Source: Pinirhizobacter soli (GTDB taxonomy: Bacteria > Pseudomonadota > Gammaproteobacteria > Xanthomonadales > Rhodanobacteraceae). Taken from it: a DNA stretch of 64,000 nucleotides. The translations under genes were made by a program, and so were the position numbers. Of the stretch, positions 17,707 to 27,200 are shown piece after piece. The DNA is taken from NCBI RefSeq assembly GCF_015905305.1, contig NZ_JADZLQ010000001.1, positions 310,001-374,000 on the forward strand, given 5' to 3'. Numbering within the stretch: the first letter of the stretch is position 1; each line of letters opens with the position of its first letter. The notes beneath the pieces were generated by a model, which saw nothing but the letters and a program-made list of their open reading frames with translations, did no database searches and had not been told where the DNA came from.

Positions 17707-17719
17707 GGAGTGCGCTTCG

Positions 17720-17731
17720 ACACGAAAGAGT
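17720..17731. promoter_or_regulatory. ACTC box 3 (ACACGAAAGAGT) before the hydrolase/amidohydrolase operon
   Basis: One arm has a single mismatch to ACTC. The flanking sequence GATTTACCGGAAGTGAGCTTGG is nearly the same as the one after box 1, which supports a shared promoter design. It lies 144 bases before ATG 17876 and just after the terminator of the preceding operon. Confidence 0.5.
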
Positions 17732-17875
17732 AGAAAAGATTTACCGGAAGTGAGCTTGGCTGGCGAACGCCATTCGCAGAAAGTATCCGTATCACCGCAA
17801 TTCCTTGGGGTCGGCCCGCGCTCAACGATTCCGCGGCGGCGTCTCCCACTTTCCAACGTAACAAGGAGACGCGTC

Positions 17876-18529
17876 ATGCCCATCACTGCCACCCCCACTC
17901 CCGGCAAAACCCTTCTGACGCCACGCGATCATGTCCTGATCATGATCGACTTCCAGTCGCAGATGTCCTTCGCCACCCATTCGATCGACGCCATCACCCT
18001 GCGCAACAACGCCGCCCTTGCAGCACGCGCAGCGGCCAGCTTCAAGGTCCCGACCATCCTGACAACCGTGGCGGCGAAGACGTTTTCCGGCCCGATGTTC
18101 AGCGAAGTCACCGACCCGTTTCCGGGCCAGGCGCTCCTGGACCGCACCTCGATGAACACCTGGGAAGATGCCGCGGTAATCAAGAAGGTCAATGAGATCG
18201 GCAAGAGCCGCCTTGTCCTGGCCGGCTTGTGGACGTCGGTATGTATCGTCGGCCCCGCGCTGTCCGCGCTGGAGCAGGGTTTTGAGATCTATGTGCTCAC
18301 CGACGCCTGCGGTGACGTTTCCGCCGAAGCGCATAACCGCGCGATCGAGCGCATGGTGCAAGCGGGTGCCCGCCCAATGACTGCCCTGCAATACCTGCTC
18401 GAATTGCAGCGCGACTGGGCGCGTGCCGAGACTTACGAAAGCACTACCGGCATCGCCAGGCAGTTCGGTGGCTCCTATGGGCTGGGTGTTACCTATGCCA
18501 AGAGCATGTTCGGGGCACACGAAGGTTGA
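17876..18529 (+). CDS. YcaC-like cysteine hydrolase (isochorismatase superfamily)
   Basis: A 217-residue protein with the isochorismatase-like fold. D25 in VLIMIDFQSQM and C123 in GLWTSVCIVGPAL are the expected acid and nucleophile; the region of the usual Lys reads DRTSMNTWED, as in the YcaC branch, in place of a canonical Lys-x-SAF. The C-terminal segments MVQAGARPMT and ELQRDW also match YcaC. Substrates of YcaC are unknown; relatives hydrolyse amides, ureas or nitriles. The AAGGAG box at 17862-17868 selects ATG 17876. It leads a run of same-strand genes that includes an amidohydrolase, which suggests both act on related C-N substrates. Confidence 0.82.
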   Translation: MPITATPTPGKTLLTPRDHVLIMIDFQSQMSFATHSIDAITLRNNAALAARAAASFKVPTILTTVAAKTFSGPMFSEVTDPFPGQALLDRTSMNTWEDAAVIKKVNEIGKSRLVLAGLWTSVCIVGPALSALEQGFEIYVLTDACGDVSAEAHNRAIERMVQAGARPMTALQYLLELQRDWARAETYESTTGIARQFGGSYGLGVTYAKSMFGAHEG

Positions 18530-18582
18530 TGCCGGGTACGGGCGGCAGCATCACGTTGTCGCCCCCAGGCGTGGAGTCGGTC

Positions 18583-18843
18583 ATGAAGTCTTATCTGGTT
18601 TCTTTTGCTGCCGGGCTGTTGGTGGGCTGTATCTATAGCTTCATCAAGGTGCGCTCGCCTGCCCCGCCGTTGATTGCCCTTATCGGCCTGCTTGGCATTG
18701 TCCTGGGTGAACAAGGGCCGCCACTGGTCAAACAATTGTTCTTCAAGGAAAGTGCGAAGACCAGCCAGGCCAGCGACCTGGTCGAACCGCAAGCACTAAG
18801 CCAGCCATCGAAGGCGAGCATCGATCTGGAGGGCAAATCATGA
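18583..18843 (+). CDS. XapX domain small membrane protein
   Basis: An 86-residue protein with two hydrophobic helices: SYLVSFAAGLLVGCIYSFIKV and PPLIALIGLLGIVLGEQ. The phrase KVRSPAPPLIALIGLLGIVLG is the signature of XapX (DUF1427), a family named after the xanthosine operon neighbour of E. coli and of unknown function. ATG 18583 follows GGAG; an upstream TTG would add a hydrophilic leader. Its stop overlaps the amidohydrolase start by four bases, so the two are translationally coupled. The Ser/Gln-rich C-terminal tail is longer than in the basic family. Confidence 0.78.
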   Translation: MKSYLVSFAAGLLVGCIYSFIKVRSPAPPLIALIGLLGIVLGEQGPPLVKQLFFKESAKTSQASDLVEPQALSQPSKASIDLEGKS

Positions 18844-20720
18844 GCGATCGCCAGGTGTCACCCGAGCTCATCCTGTACAACGGCCGCTTCACCACGCTTG
18901 ACCGCGCCCAGCCTGTCGCCACGGCCGTCGCCATCGCCCATGGTGTATTCACGGCGATCGGCGATGATGCGGTCATCCTGTCGTTGGCGACCGCCGATAC
19001 GCGCCTGGTGGATCTCCGTGGCCGCTGCGTGCTGCCGGGCCTGATCGACAACCACCTGCACATCATCCGTGGTGGCCTGAACTACAACCTGGAGCTGCGC
19101 TGGGACGGCGTTCGTTCGCTCGCCGACGCCATGGACATGCTCAAGCGGCAGGTTGCCATTACGCCCGCACCGCAATGGGTGCGCGTGGTGGGCGGCTTCA
19201 CCGAGCACCAGTTCGCCGAGAAGCGCTTGCCCACCATCGCCGAGCTCAACGCGGTAGCGCCTGACACGCCGGTGTTCCTGCTGCACCTGTACGACCGCGC
19301 GTTGCTCAATGGGGCCGCCTTGCGCGCCGTGGGCTATACCCGTGACACGCCGGCGCCACCGGGTGGACAGATCGTGCACGATGGTGAGGGCAACCCTACC
19401 GGCTTGCTCCTGGCCAAGCCGAATGCGGCCATTCTCTACGCCACGCTGGCTCGAGGCCCCAAGCTCCCCTTCGAGTATCAGCTCAATTCCACGCGTCATT
19501 TCATGCGCGAGCTCAACCGGCTCGGCGTCACCGGTGCCATTGATGCCGGCGGCGGCTCGCAGAACTACCCCGACGACTATGCAGTCATCCAGCAATTGGC
19601 CGACGATGGGCAGCTCACCATTCGCCTTGCCTATAACTTGTTCACGCAAAAACCCCAGGCGGAGAAGGACGACTTCCTCAACTGGACGCGTCATTCCAAG
19701 TACAAGCAAGGCGACGATTATTTCCGCCACAACGGCGCCGGAGAGATGTTGGTGTTCTCCGCGGCCGACTTCGAGGACTTCCGCCAGCCGCGCCCGGATA
19801 TGCCGGCCAACATGGAGGATGACCTGGAAGGCGTCGTGCGCATCCTGGCCGAGAATCGTTGGCCTTGGCGCATGCACGCCACGTACGACGAAACGATCAG
19901 CCGCGCGCTGGATGTCTTCGAGCAAGTAAACAAAGACATACCGTTGCATGGCCTGCACTGGTTCATCGACCATGCCGAAACGATTTCGGATCGTTCGATC
20001 GACCGCATCGCCACGCTCGGCGGTGGCGTTGCCGTGCAGCACCGCATGGCCTACCAGGGCGAATATTTCGTCGAACGGTATGGATCGATGGCAGCGGAGG
20101 CCACACCTCCGGTAGCGAAGATTCTCGACTCGGGCGTGCCTGTTTCAGCTGGCACCGATGCCACCCGCGTGGCCTCCTACAACCCGTGGGTATCCCTGGC
20201 GTGGCTGGTTACCGGCCTCACGGTGGGAGGGCTGCGCCTGTATCCCCAGCGCAACTGCCTGGATCGCGAAGCAGCGCTGCGCATGTGGACCGAAAACGTT
20301 ACCTGGTTCTCCAATGAAGTGGGCAAGAAAGGACAGATCAAGGTGGGCCAGTTCGCCGACCTGATCGTGCCTGACCGTGATTTCTTCGCCTGTGCGGAAC
20401 ACGAGATTGCCGATACCGTGTCGGAACTGACCATGGTCGGCGGCAAGATCGTCTACAGCGCTGGTCATTTCAGCGGACTGCAGGAGGTCACGGTGCCTGC
20501 CGCCATGCCCGACTGGTCTCCGGTACGTCGTTTCGGAGGCTATGCGGGCTGGGCCGACGAAGCTGCTCATGCCAAGCGCGTAGCTGTTCCCGCTTGCGGA
20601 TGCGAGCACGCCTGCGGAGTACATGGTCACGATCACGCCCGTTCATGGACCAGCCGCCTGCCGGTCGACGACCTGAAATCCTTTTGGGGCGCTTTGGGCT
20701 GCGCCTGTTGGGCAGTGTAG
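18840..20720 (+). CDS. YtcJ-like amidohydrolase with a Cys/His-rich C-terminal tail
   Basis: A 626-residue Amidohydro_3 protein. It opens with LYNGRFTTLD, and the metal-binding HxH is at H72/H74 (GLIDNHLHI). Further signatures are WRMHATYDETISRALD near 340, HWFIDHAETI and VSAGTDATRVASYNPW. This family hydrolyses N-substituted amides or formamides. The last 48 residues are unusual: they contain CGCEHACGVHGHDH (residues 586-599) and a final CAC, which looks like a soft-metal site and is not part of the barrel. It is coupled to xapX upstream by a 4-base overlap and to a DoxX gene two bases downstream. Confidence 0.85.
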   Translation: MSDRQVSPELILYNGRFTTLDRAQPVATAVAIAHGVFTAIGDDAVILSLATADTRLVDLRGRCVLPGLIDNHLHIIRGGLNYNLELRWDGVRSLADAMDMLKRQVAITPAPQWVRVVGGFTEHQFAEKRLPTIAELNAVAPDTPVFLLHLYDRALLNGAALRAVGYTRDTPAPPGGQIVHDGEGNPTGLLLAKPNAAILYATLARGPKLPFEYQLNSTRHFMRELNRLGVTGAIDAGGGSQNYPDDYAVIQQLADDGQLTIRLAYNLFTQKPQAEKDDFLNWTRHSKYKQGDDYFRHNGAGEMLVFSAADFEDFRQPRPDMPANMEDDLEGVVRILAENRWPWRMHATYDETISRALDVFEQVNKDIPLHGLHWFIDHAETISDRSIDRIATLGGGVAVQHRMAYQGEYFVERYGSMAAEATPPVAKILDSGVPVSAGTDATRVASYNPWVSLAWLVTGLTVGGLRLYPQRNCLDREAALRMWTENVTWFSNEVGKKGQIKVGQFADLIVPDRDFFACAEHEIADTVSELTMVGGKIVYSAGHFSGLQEVTVPAAMPDWSPVRRFGGYAGWADEAAHAKRVAVPACGCEHACGVHGHDHARSWTSRLPVDDLKSFWGALGCACWAV

Positions 20721-20722
20721 CC

Positions 20723-21139
20723 ATGCGTACCTGGACCCCACCATTACTGGTGCAACGAGTGGCGCTATTGCTGCTCTGCGCGGCTTATCTGCAAGGCGGG
20801 ATCGACAAGGCCTGGGACTTCCATGGCGCGGTCGCCGAAACGATGCATTTTGGACTGCCGATGCCGACACTGGTGACGGTGCTCACCATCGTGATCGAAT
20901 TGGGTGCTTCGGTGCTTATCATTGCCGGCGTCTACCGATGGATGGGGGCTGTGGCACTGGCAGTCTTCACCCTGGCAGCGACCTTCCTGGCCAACCGTTT
21001 TTGGGAACTTCCGCTCGCACAGCGCTTCCCGGTAGAGAATGCATTCTTCGAGCATCTCGGGCTGGTCGGCGGTTTCCTGCTGGTAGCCTGGCATGACTTG
21101 CGAGGCCGCCGCTTCAAGGGTCCTTTCACTCCATCCTGA
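20723..21139 (+). CDS. DoxX family membrane protein
   Basis: A 138-residue integral membrane protein with four predicted helices: LLVQRVALLLLCAAYLQGG, LVTVLTIVIELGASVLIIAG, GAVALAVFTLAATFLANRF and FEHLGLVGGFLLVAW. Conserved DoxX traits include GGIDKAWDF after the first helix and the small-residue second helix. Some DoxX proteins are terminal-oxidase subunits or are linked to thiosulfate and redox stress; most are uncharacterised. It starts two bases after the amidohydrolase stop. Confidence 0.78.
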   Translation: MRTWTPPLLVQRVALLLLCAAYLQGGIDKAWDFHGAVAETMHFGLPMPTLVTVLTIVIELGASVLIIAGVYRWMGAVALAVFTLAATFLANRFWELPLAQRFPVENAFFEHLGLVGGFLLVAWHDLRGRRFKGPFTPS

Positions 21140-21152
21140 TACGGAGTTAGCC

Positions 21153-22058
21153 ATGCGTATTTCCTCCCTCCTGCTGACCGCCGTATGGGGTGTCGGCCTG
21201 GCATTGTCCGGGACCGCGACATCCTCGCAGGCACGCGACGCCACGCCTGTCGTGGCCGTGGGCTCGCAGTACGACACCACCCATGTTTACGTTGCCTCCG
21301 CGGACGTGGATCGCTTCGCCCAGAGCTTCGTTGCCACGTTCGGTGGTCAGAGCACGAAGCAAGGGGTTGCCCAGGTCACGCCAACACCCAGCAGCACCAC
21401 CACGCAGCTGCTGCAAACGCCGGTTGGCACCGTATCGTTGTTCGGTTTCAAGACGCCCATCCCGCGTCCCTTCGGCGATGAACGCACCGGTTATCTGGTG
21501 AAGGACATGGACGTGGCGGTCCGGGCGGCCCGGGCGGCGGGCGCGGACGTCATCGTCTCGGCTTTTCCCGATCCGATCGGCCGCGATGCGGTGATCCAGT
21601 GGCCCGGTGGCGTGAACATGCAGTTGTATTGGCACACCACGCCGCCGAATTATGCGGCGTTCCAGACGGTGCCTGAAAATCGCATCTATGTCTCGCCTGA
21701 CCGGGCGGACGCGTTCGTACGCAGCTTTCTTGCCTTCTCGCACGGCAAGATTGTCTCCGACAATCCACGTGCGCCAGGGGTAGAGATCGGCCGATCCGGC
21801 GAAACGTTCCGCCGTATTCGTATCGAGTCGACCTTCGGCAAGATGTCGATCCAGGTCACCGATGGACACCTTCCGTGGCCTTATGGCCATGAAATGACCG
21901 GCTACGAAGTGCCCCAACTGGCCGACACCCTCACCAAGGCCAAAGACAGCGGCGCCACGGTGCTGGTGGAACCCTATACCGCCGACGGGCGACAGATCGC
22001 CATCGTTTCGTTCCCGGGCGGCTATGTCGCCGAAATCCATGCGGCCATCGGACAGTAA
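21153..22058 (+). CDS. Exported VOC/glyoxalase-like protein
   Basis: A 301-residue protein with a signal peptide (MRISSLLLTAVWGVGLALSG) and two vicinal-oxygen-chelate modules, one starting at DTTHVYVASADVDRFAQSFV (near 41-60) and one at ENRIYVSPDRADAFVRSFL (near 175-195). Each ends with a typical VOC strand (WPGGVNMQLYW and FPGGYVAEIHA), whose E/Q position can bind metal. Periplasmic VOC proteins are less common than cytoplasmic ones. ATG 21153 follows CGGAG. Its 3' end overlaps the start region of the porin gene. A role in binding or opening the substrate imported by the porin is possible, not shown. Confidence 0.72.
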   Translation: MRISSLLLTAVWGVGLALSGTATSSQARDATPVVAVGSQYDTTHVYVASADVDRFAQSFVATFGGQSTKQGVAQVTPTPSSTTTQLLQTPVGTVSLFGFKTPIPRPFGDERTGYLVKDMDVAVRAARAAGADVIVSAFPDPIGRDAVIQWPGGVNMQLYWHTTPPNYAAFQTVPENRIYVSPDRADAFVRSFLAFSHGKIVSDNPRAPGVEIGRSGETFRRIRIESTFGKMSIQVTDGHLPWPYGHEMTGYEVPQLADTLTKAKDSGATVLVEPYTADGRQIAIVSFPGGYVAEIHAAIGQ

Positions 22059-23472
22059 AGCATTCCCGTCGATACGCGGCACCCTTTCCGGTGGTGTCGC
22101 GTATGGGCTGCTTGCCTTGCTCGGCGTGACATCGGTTTTCGCGCAGGACAGTGTCCCACCCCGTCCCACCCCCATGTTCAGCCGCTGGCAGGAGAATTGG
22201 TCGGCACTGGCCGACCCACGCTTGCGCAACCGGCCAGGCGACGGACTGAAATACATTCCGCTCGCTGAGGGCGATCCGGATAGCTACCTCTCGTTCGGGC
22301 TGAATCTTCGTGAGCGCGTGGAATACAACGACGCCGTGGGGTTCGGCACGGGCGGTAGCCGATCGGACAGCTATCTCATTCAGCGCCTCCAGGTGCATGC
22401 CGATCTTCATTTCAACAAGCATTGGCAGCTGTTTACCCAGCTGGAGGACGCGCGTGACTATGGCAAGAAGGTCACCACGCCAGCCGATCGCAATCCGGCC
22501 GACGTGCGCCTGGCCTTTGTCGCCTACAACAGGACCATGGGCGACAACACTTTCAAATTCCGTGCGGGTCGCCAGGAGTTCGCGTTCGACTTGCAGCGCT
22601 TTGTTTCCCTGCGCGACGGTCCCAACGTACGCCAGGCATACGATGCGATTTGGGCGGACTGGGAAACCCGGGCCTGGCGCGTCATCGGTTTTGTCAGCCA
22701 GCCGGTGCAGTATCGGGACGCGCAGGATTTCGACGACTATTCCAACCGGCATCTGCGCTTCAACATGGTCCGGGCAGAGCACCTGTTGTTCGGTACACAG
22801 GAACTATCCGCCTACTACGCGTTGTACTCCCGGGATAACGCGCACTACATTGACGCTGGCGGAAGGGAGTCGCGCCACGTATTCGATGTCCGCTATGCCG
22901 GCGCCGCCCACGGCCTGGACTGGGATCTGGAAACCATGATCCAGCGCGGTTCGGTCGGTGCCAGCGACATTCGGGCCTGGGCCCTGGGCACACGCGCAGG
23001 CTATACCTTTGCCACGACGCCCTGGCAACCGCGCCTTGGCTTGCAGCTGGACGCGGCATCTGGCGATCGCCATGGCGCGGACCATACCGTGGGCACCTTC
23101 AACCCGCTGTTCCCCAATGGGTACTACCTCACGCTCGCCGGCTATACCGGCTACGTCAACTTCATCCATCTAAAGCCGTCGGTAACGGTCAAGCCAGTAA
23201 GCCGGCTCACGCTAACGGCGGCGCTCGCCTTGCAGTGGCGCCAGACCACCGCCGATGCCGTGTATACGCAACCGAATATTCCCATCCCCGGGACAGCGGG
23301 TCAGGGAGGGCGCCGGACGGGGAGCTACGGACAGCTTCGTGGCGACTACGCCATCAACACCAACCTCGTGGCCGCCCTGGAAATGGTGCATTTCGAAATC
23401 GGTGATGCCTTGCGCCGCGCCGGCGCGCACAATTCCAATTACCTCGGGGCGGAGCTTAAATATCAATGGTGA
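22024..23472 (+). CDS. AlgE-like (alginate export family) outer-membrane porin
   Basis: Up to 482 residues with a signal peptide (GVAYGLLALLGVTSVFAQ) and an Alginate_exp-type beta barrel: YLSFGLNLRERVEYNDAVGFG, SYLIQRLQVHADLHF, FKFRAGRQEFAFDLQRFVSLR and alternating strands to the C-terminal YLGAELKYQW, an outer-membrane insertion signal ending in an aromatic residue. Homologues transport polysaccharides or small organic acids. ATG 22024 lies inside the VOC gene; ATG 22039 is an equally plausible start. It overlaps the next gene by seven bases. As the only porin in the operon it probably admits the operon's substrate. Confidence 0.82.
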   Translation: MSPKSMRPSDSKAFPSIRGTLSGGVAYGLLALLGVTSVFAQDSVPPRPTPMFSRWQENWSALADPRLRNRPGDGLKYIPLAEGDPDSYLSFGLNLRERVEYNDAVGFGTGGSRSDSYLIQRLQVHADLHFNKHWQLFTQLEDARDYGKKVTTPADRNPADVRLAFVAYNRTMGDNTFKFRAGRQEFAFDLQRFVSLRDGPNVRQAYDAIWADWETRAWRVIGFVSQPVQYRDAQDFDDYSNRHLRFNMVRAEHLLFGTQELSAYYALYSRDNAHYIDAGGRESRHVFDVRYAGAAHGLDWDLETMIQRGSVGASDIRAWALGTRAGYTFATTPWQPRLGLQLDAASGDRHGADHTVGTFNPLFPNGYYLTLAGYTGYVNFIHLKPSVTVKPVSRLTLTAALALQWRQTTADAVYTQPNIPIPGTAGQGGRRTGSYGQLRGDYAINTNLVAALEMVHFEIGDALRRAGAHNSNYLGAELKYQW

Positions 23473-24158
23473 CTGAGACACCCAAACCCCTGCCATTTCT
23501 CGTTCCAGCCCTGCTTGGTCTGACGGCGGGCTACGTGGACACCGCTGGTTTCATGGCGTTGCACGGGCTATTTACCGCTCACGTAACCGGCAACTTTGTC
23601 ACCATTGGCGCGGCCATCGTGTTCGGCACCGCCGGCGTCGTCACCAAGCTATTGGCATTGCCGACCTTTTGCGCGGCGTTGCTTATCTTCAGGCTGTTGC
23701 ACTATCGCCTGGTCGACCGCGGTTGGCCGGTGCTGAAGACGTTTCTTGGCGTGCAGGTAGTGATGCTGGGTGTGGCCGGTGCGCTGGCGATCTGGCATGG
23801 CGCCTTTTCCCACGAGGACGACTGGGCAACGATGACCACTGGGCTCCTGCTTGTGGTTGGCATGGCGATACAGAATGGCCTGCAGCGCGTGCATATGAGC
23901 AATTCGCCTCCCACCACCATGATGACTGGCACCACCACCCAGATCATGCTGGACCTGGCCGACCTGGTGCACGGAATCCGCGGGGAACAAAGCGCTGCCG
24001 TCACCGGGCGCCTCGCCCGCATGGGGCAAGCCGTTCTCGTCTTCGCGTTGGGCTGCGCGCTGGCTGCCTTGCTGTACGCCACCATGGGCGTCTGGTGCTT
24101 TGCCCTGCCTCCCCTGCTAGTACTCTTGGTCTATCTCCGTTGTGGTAACAGCACATGA
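23466..24158 (+). CDS. DUF1275 (YoaK-like) membrane protein
   Basis: A 230-residue membrane protein with about six helices. The opening GLTAGYVDTAGFMALHGLFTAHVTGNFVTIGA is the DUF1275 hallmark, and GMAIQNGLQRVHMSN and PPTTMMTGTTTQIMLDL match the central part of the family. No function has been established. It overlaps the porin stop by seven bases (ATGGTGA region) and is the last gene of the operon that begins at 17876. Confidence 0.8.
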   Translation: MVTETPKPLPFLVPALLGLTAGYVDTAGFMALHGLFTAHVTGNFVTIGAAIVFGTAGVVTKLLALPTFCAALLIFRLLHYRLVDRGWPVLKTFLGVQVVMLGVAGALAIWHGAFSHEDDWATMTTGLLLVVGMAIQNGLQRVHMSNSPPTTMMTGTTTQIMLDLADLVHGIRGEQSAAVTGRLARMGQAVLVFALGCALAALLYATMGVWCFALPPLLVLLVYLRCGNST

Positions 24159-24209
24159 TTGCCGTGTGAGAGTAAAACACGATGAGTACCGTCTCGAGGG
24201 TTGTGTGGT

Positions 24210-27200
24210 ATGCATTTCATCCGCCGCGCAATGACACGTCTCCTCGTCTTGCTCGCCTGCCCTCTATTGGCAGCGATCGGCGTGCCGTCGCTCGCGTGGG
24301 CCGTAGAGCCACCTCACGTGGTGCTGCCTTTGGCCACGCCGTCGCCCTACCGCTTCGGCTTGACGCAATTCCAGCATCGGTCCTATCTCTCCCGGGATGG
24401 CGCACCGGCTAACGCGCAAGCCATGGTCCAAACGCCCGACGGGTTTCTCTGGTTAGGCACGCCGAACGGCCTGATTCGATTTGATGGCGTGCATTTTGAT
24501 CGAAGCCCCACGGATTTGCTGCCGAAGCCCGGTGTTTCCAAGCTATTTGCCGAGCCTAATGGTGACCTGTGGATCGGTTATACCTTCGGCGGCATTAGCG
24601 TATTGCATCAAGGCAGGATCTTAAGCGTACCTGACGCACTCCTTCCGGGTGGTAGCGTGCTCGGCTTTGCGCGTACGACGGATGGCTCGCTCTGGGTTGC
24701 CACCACCCGTGGCGTCGCCCGGCAGCGCAATGGGCATTGGGACAAGGTCGCTCGCCCCGGCGACGGTGACCCTGAGCATGAGCCTCAGTGGCTGGGTCGA
24801 ATCAGTGGCCGCCTCTATCTCTTTGAACCGCGGTCCGCCTTCGTGGTTGATGAAAAAACGGGGCAGCTTCTCGCTACTGATTTCGCCAAAGCCAGGCACG
24901 ATCAGCTGGGTCTACCTCCATCTGTCCCGTGGAGAGAAAGTGACAACGTGTACTGGGCAAGTTTGCGTGATCCTTCCGGGGCTCTGTGGGTTACCAGGGA
25001 GGACCGCGAAGGCATCACGCGAGTTCGCTGGAAAAACAATGAAGAGGCCATTGCCGGCGAGGAGCATTTCGGCAAGAAAGAAGGCTTGAGCGGAGAGTTT
25101 GGACTGTCTTATTTCATGGACCGCGAAGGCAATATCTGGGTGGCGACCGAACAAGGCATCGATCGTTTCAGCGCGAGCAAGTTCACCCCCGTCGTCTTTC
25201 CGGGAAAAATGTCCGAGCTGACCATCGCGGCGGATCACGCCGGGGGGTTGTGGGTGGGGAGTCTTAGGGAAAACGCGCTCCACCTCAAAGACGAGACACC
25301 TGCCGTGCGTATTGAAGGCATGGGCCCGGGCTCCGACTGCTCCATGGTGGATCGCCAGGGCGAAGTCTGGATGGTCGGATACGCCGATCTGCAAGTCTAT
25401 GACGGTGTCCGGGTTACTCACATACCGCCTCCGCCCGGCACCCTGAGGAACGATCACGGCCAAGTGGCGCTTCAAGCTTGCCAAAATCTGGCGGAAGACG
25501 CCGACGGAGATATCTGGTTTTCGGCAGCAAAGGTGGGCGTCTTTCGCCGCTCTGGCGGCACCTGGCAGCTCAATGGTGGCTTAAAGGATTTGCCCCCGGG
25601 GCCAGCGATTCGTGTCATTGCCGACGACCGGGGGCGCATCTGGCTCGGCTATCCGAGTGATCGTATCGTGATGATCGATCACGATCAGGTGACGCGCTAT
25701 GGCCCTAACGATGGACTGGCGATCGGCAATGTGATCAGCCTGTACATACAAGCTGCGCATGTCTGGGCAGCGGGAGACGGCGGCATCGCCTACCTCGCGT
25801 CCAACAACAAGTTTGTCGCTTTCCATGCCCAGGGCGGCAATGCGTTGCGCGGTATCTCCGGAATCGTTGAAACCAGCGCAGGAGATCTCTGGTTAAACAG
25901 CCTCGATGGCGTCTACCGAATCGCGGCCAACCAGGTTGAAGCCCTTCTGCACGATCCTGGGTATCAACCTTCTTATGAGCTATTTACCCAGGACGATGGC
26001 ATCAATGGGCAACCCAAGCCGATTCGGCCTGGGCCTTCCATGGTCCAAAGTACCGACGGGCGCATCTGGGTGGCGACAAAACAGAATTTATCCTGGATTG
26101 ACCCATCCCATATCCGATACAACAAAGTGGCGCCGGCGATCACGATCAGCGGCTTCATCGCCAATGGCAAGCCATGGCCATTATCTTCGACCCCGACACT
26201 TCCCCCATTGACGGCCAATCTGCGCATTGACTACACAGCGCCCGCGCTATCCATGCCTGAACGCGTGCACTTTCGATATCGTCTTCAAGGCGTGGACAAT
26301 GATTGGCAGGAAGCGGGTGGACGACGCGAAGCCTTTTACACCAGCCTCCAGCCCGGCGCTTATCATTTCCAGGTATTGGCTATCAACGAGGATGGCGTTC
26401 CCAGCCTTGAGCCGGCCAGCTTCGCTTTCAACCTGAAGCCCGCGTTTTATCAAACCGTTTGGTTCAAGTCTCTTCTGGTCGGCCTGGCCGTACTGTGCGC
26501 CTGGTTCCTTTATGCATTACGCGTGTCCTTCATCGCGCGCAGATACCGCCTGCTCCTTCATGAGCGCTCGGCGGAGCGAGAGCGAATTGCCAGGGATCTT
26601 CACGACACTCTCCTGCAGGGCATGCAGGGAATACTCTTGCAACTGGAATTGTGGACCCGCGGCCCCACCCTGTCCGATGCGCAGCGAGCGGGCGCGCTGA
26701 CGATGGAAGGCAAGATGCGCAGCATGCTGATCGAAGGGCGCGACACCATCGGTGCGCTTCGCCAGGCACACGACCACCATGCCGATCTCATTGCCGGATT
26801 GCTCGTGGCCGGCAATGAAGCGGCCGCACAATCAGACACGAGGTTCTCGCTGCGCCTGGCTGGCGGGCCGCGCACCTTGCTGGATGATGCATGCGAGGAG
26901 GTCCTGGCGATCTCCCGCGAAGCGGTGCTTAATGCCTTCAGGCATGCCCAGGCAGAAGCGGTCTGGGTAACCGTCGACTACGGGGCGCAAGCCCTGATCG
27001 TGTCCATATGCGACAACGGTATCGGGGTGTCGGAACTGCGCATTGATGAATGTCAAAGTGAAGGTCACTGGGGTATGGCAGGCATGCGGGAGCGTGCTGC
27101 CAAACTGGGTGGAAAACTCCTGGTGACCAGTTCTCCGGGCAAAGGCACCGCGATCGAGATCGAGGTTCCGCGGCGCCGCGCCTATGCGTCGGCGCCCTAC

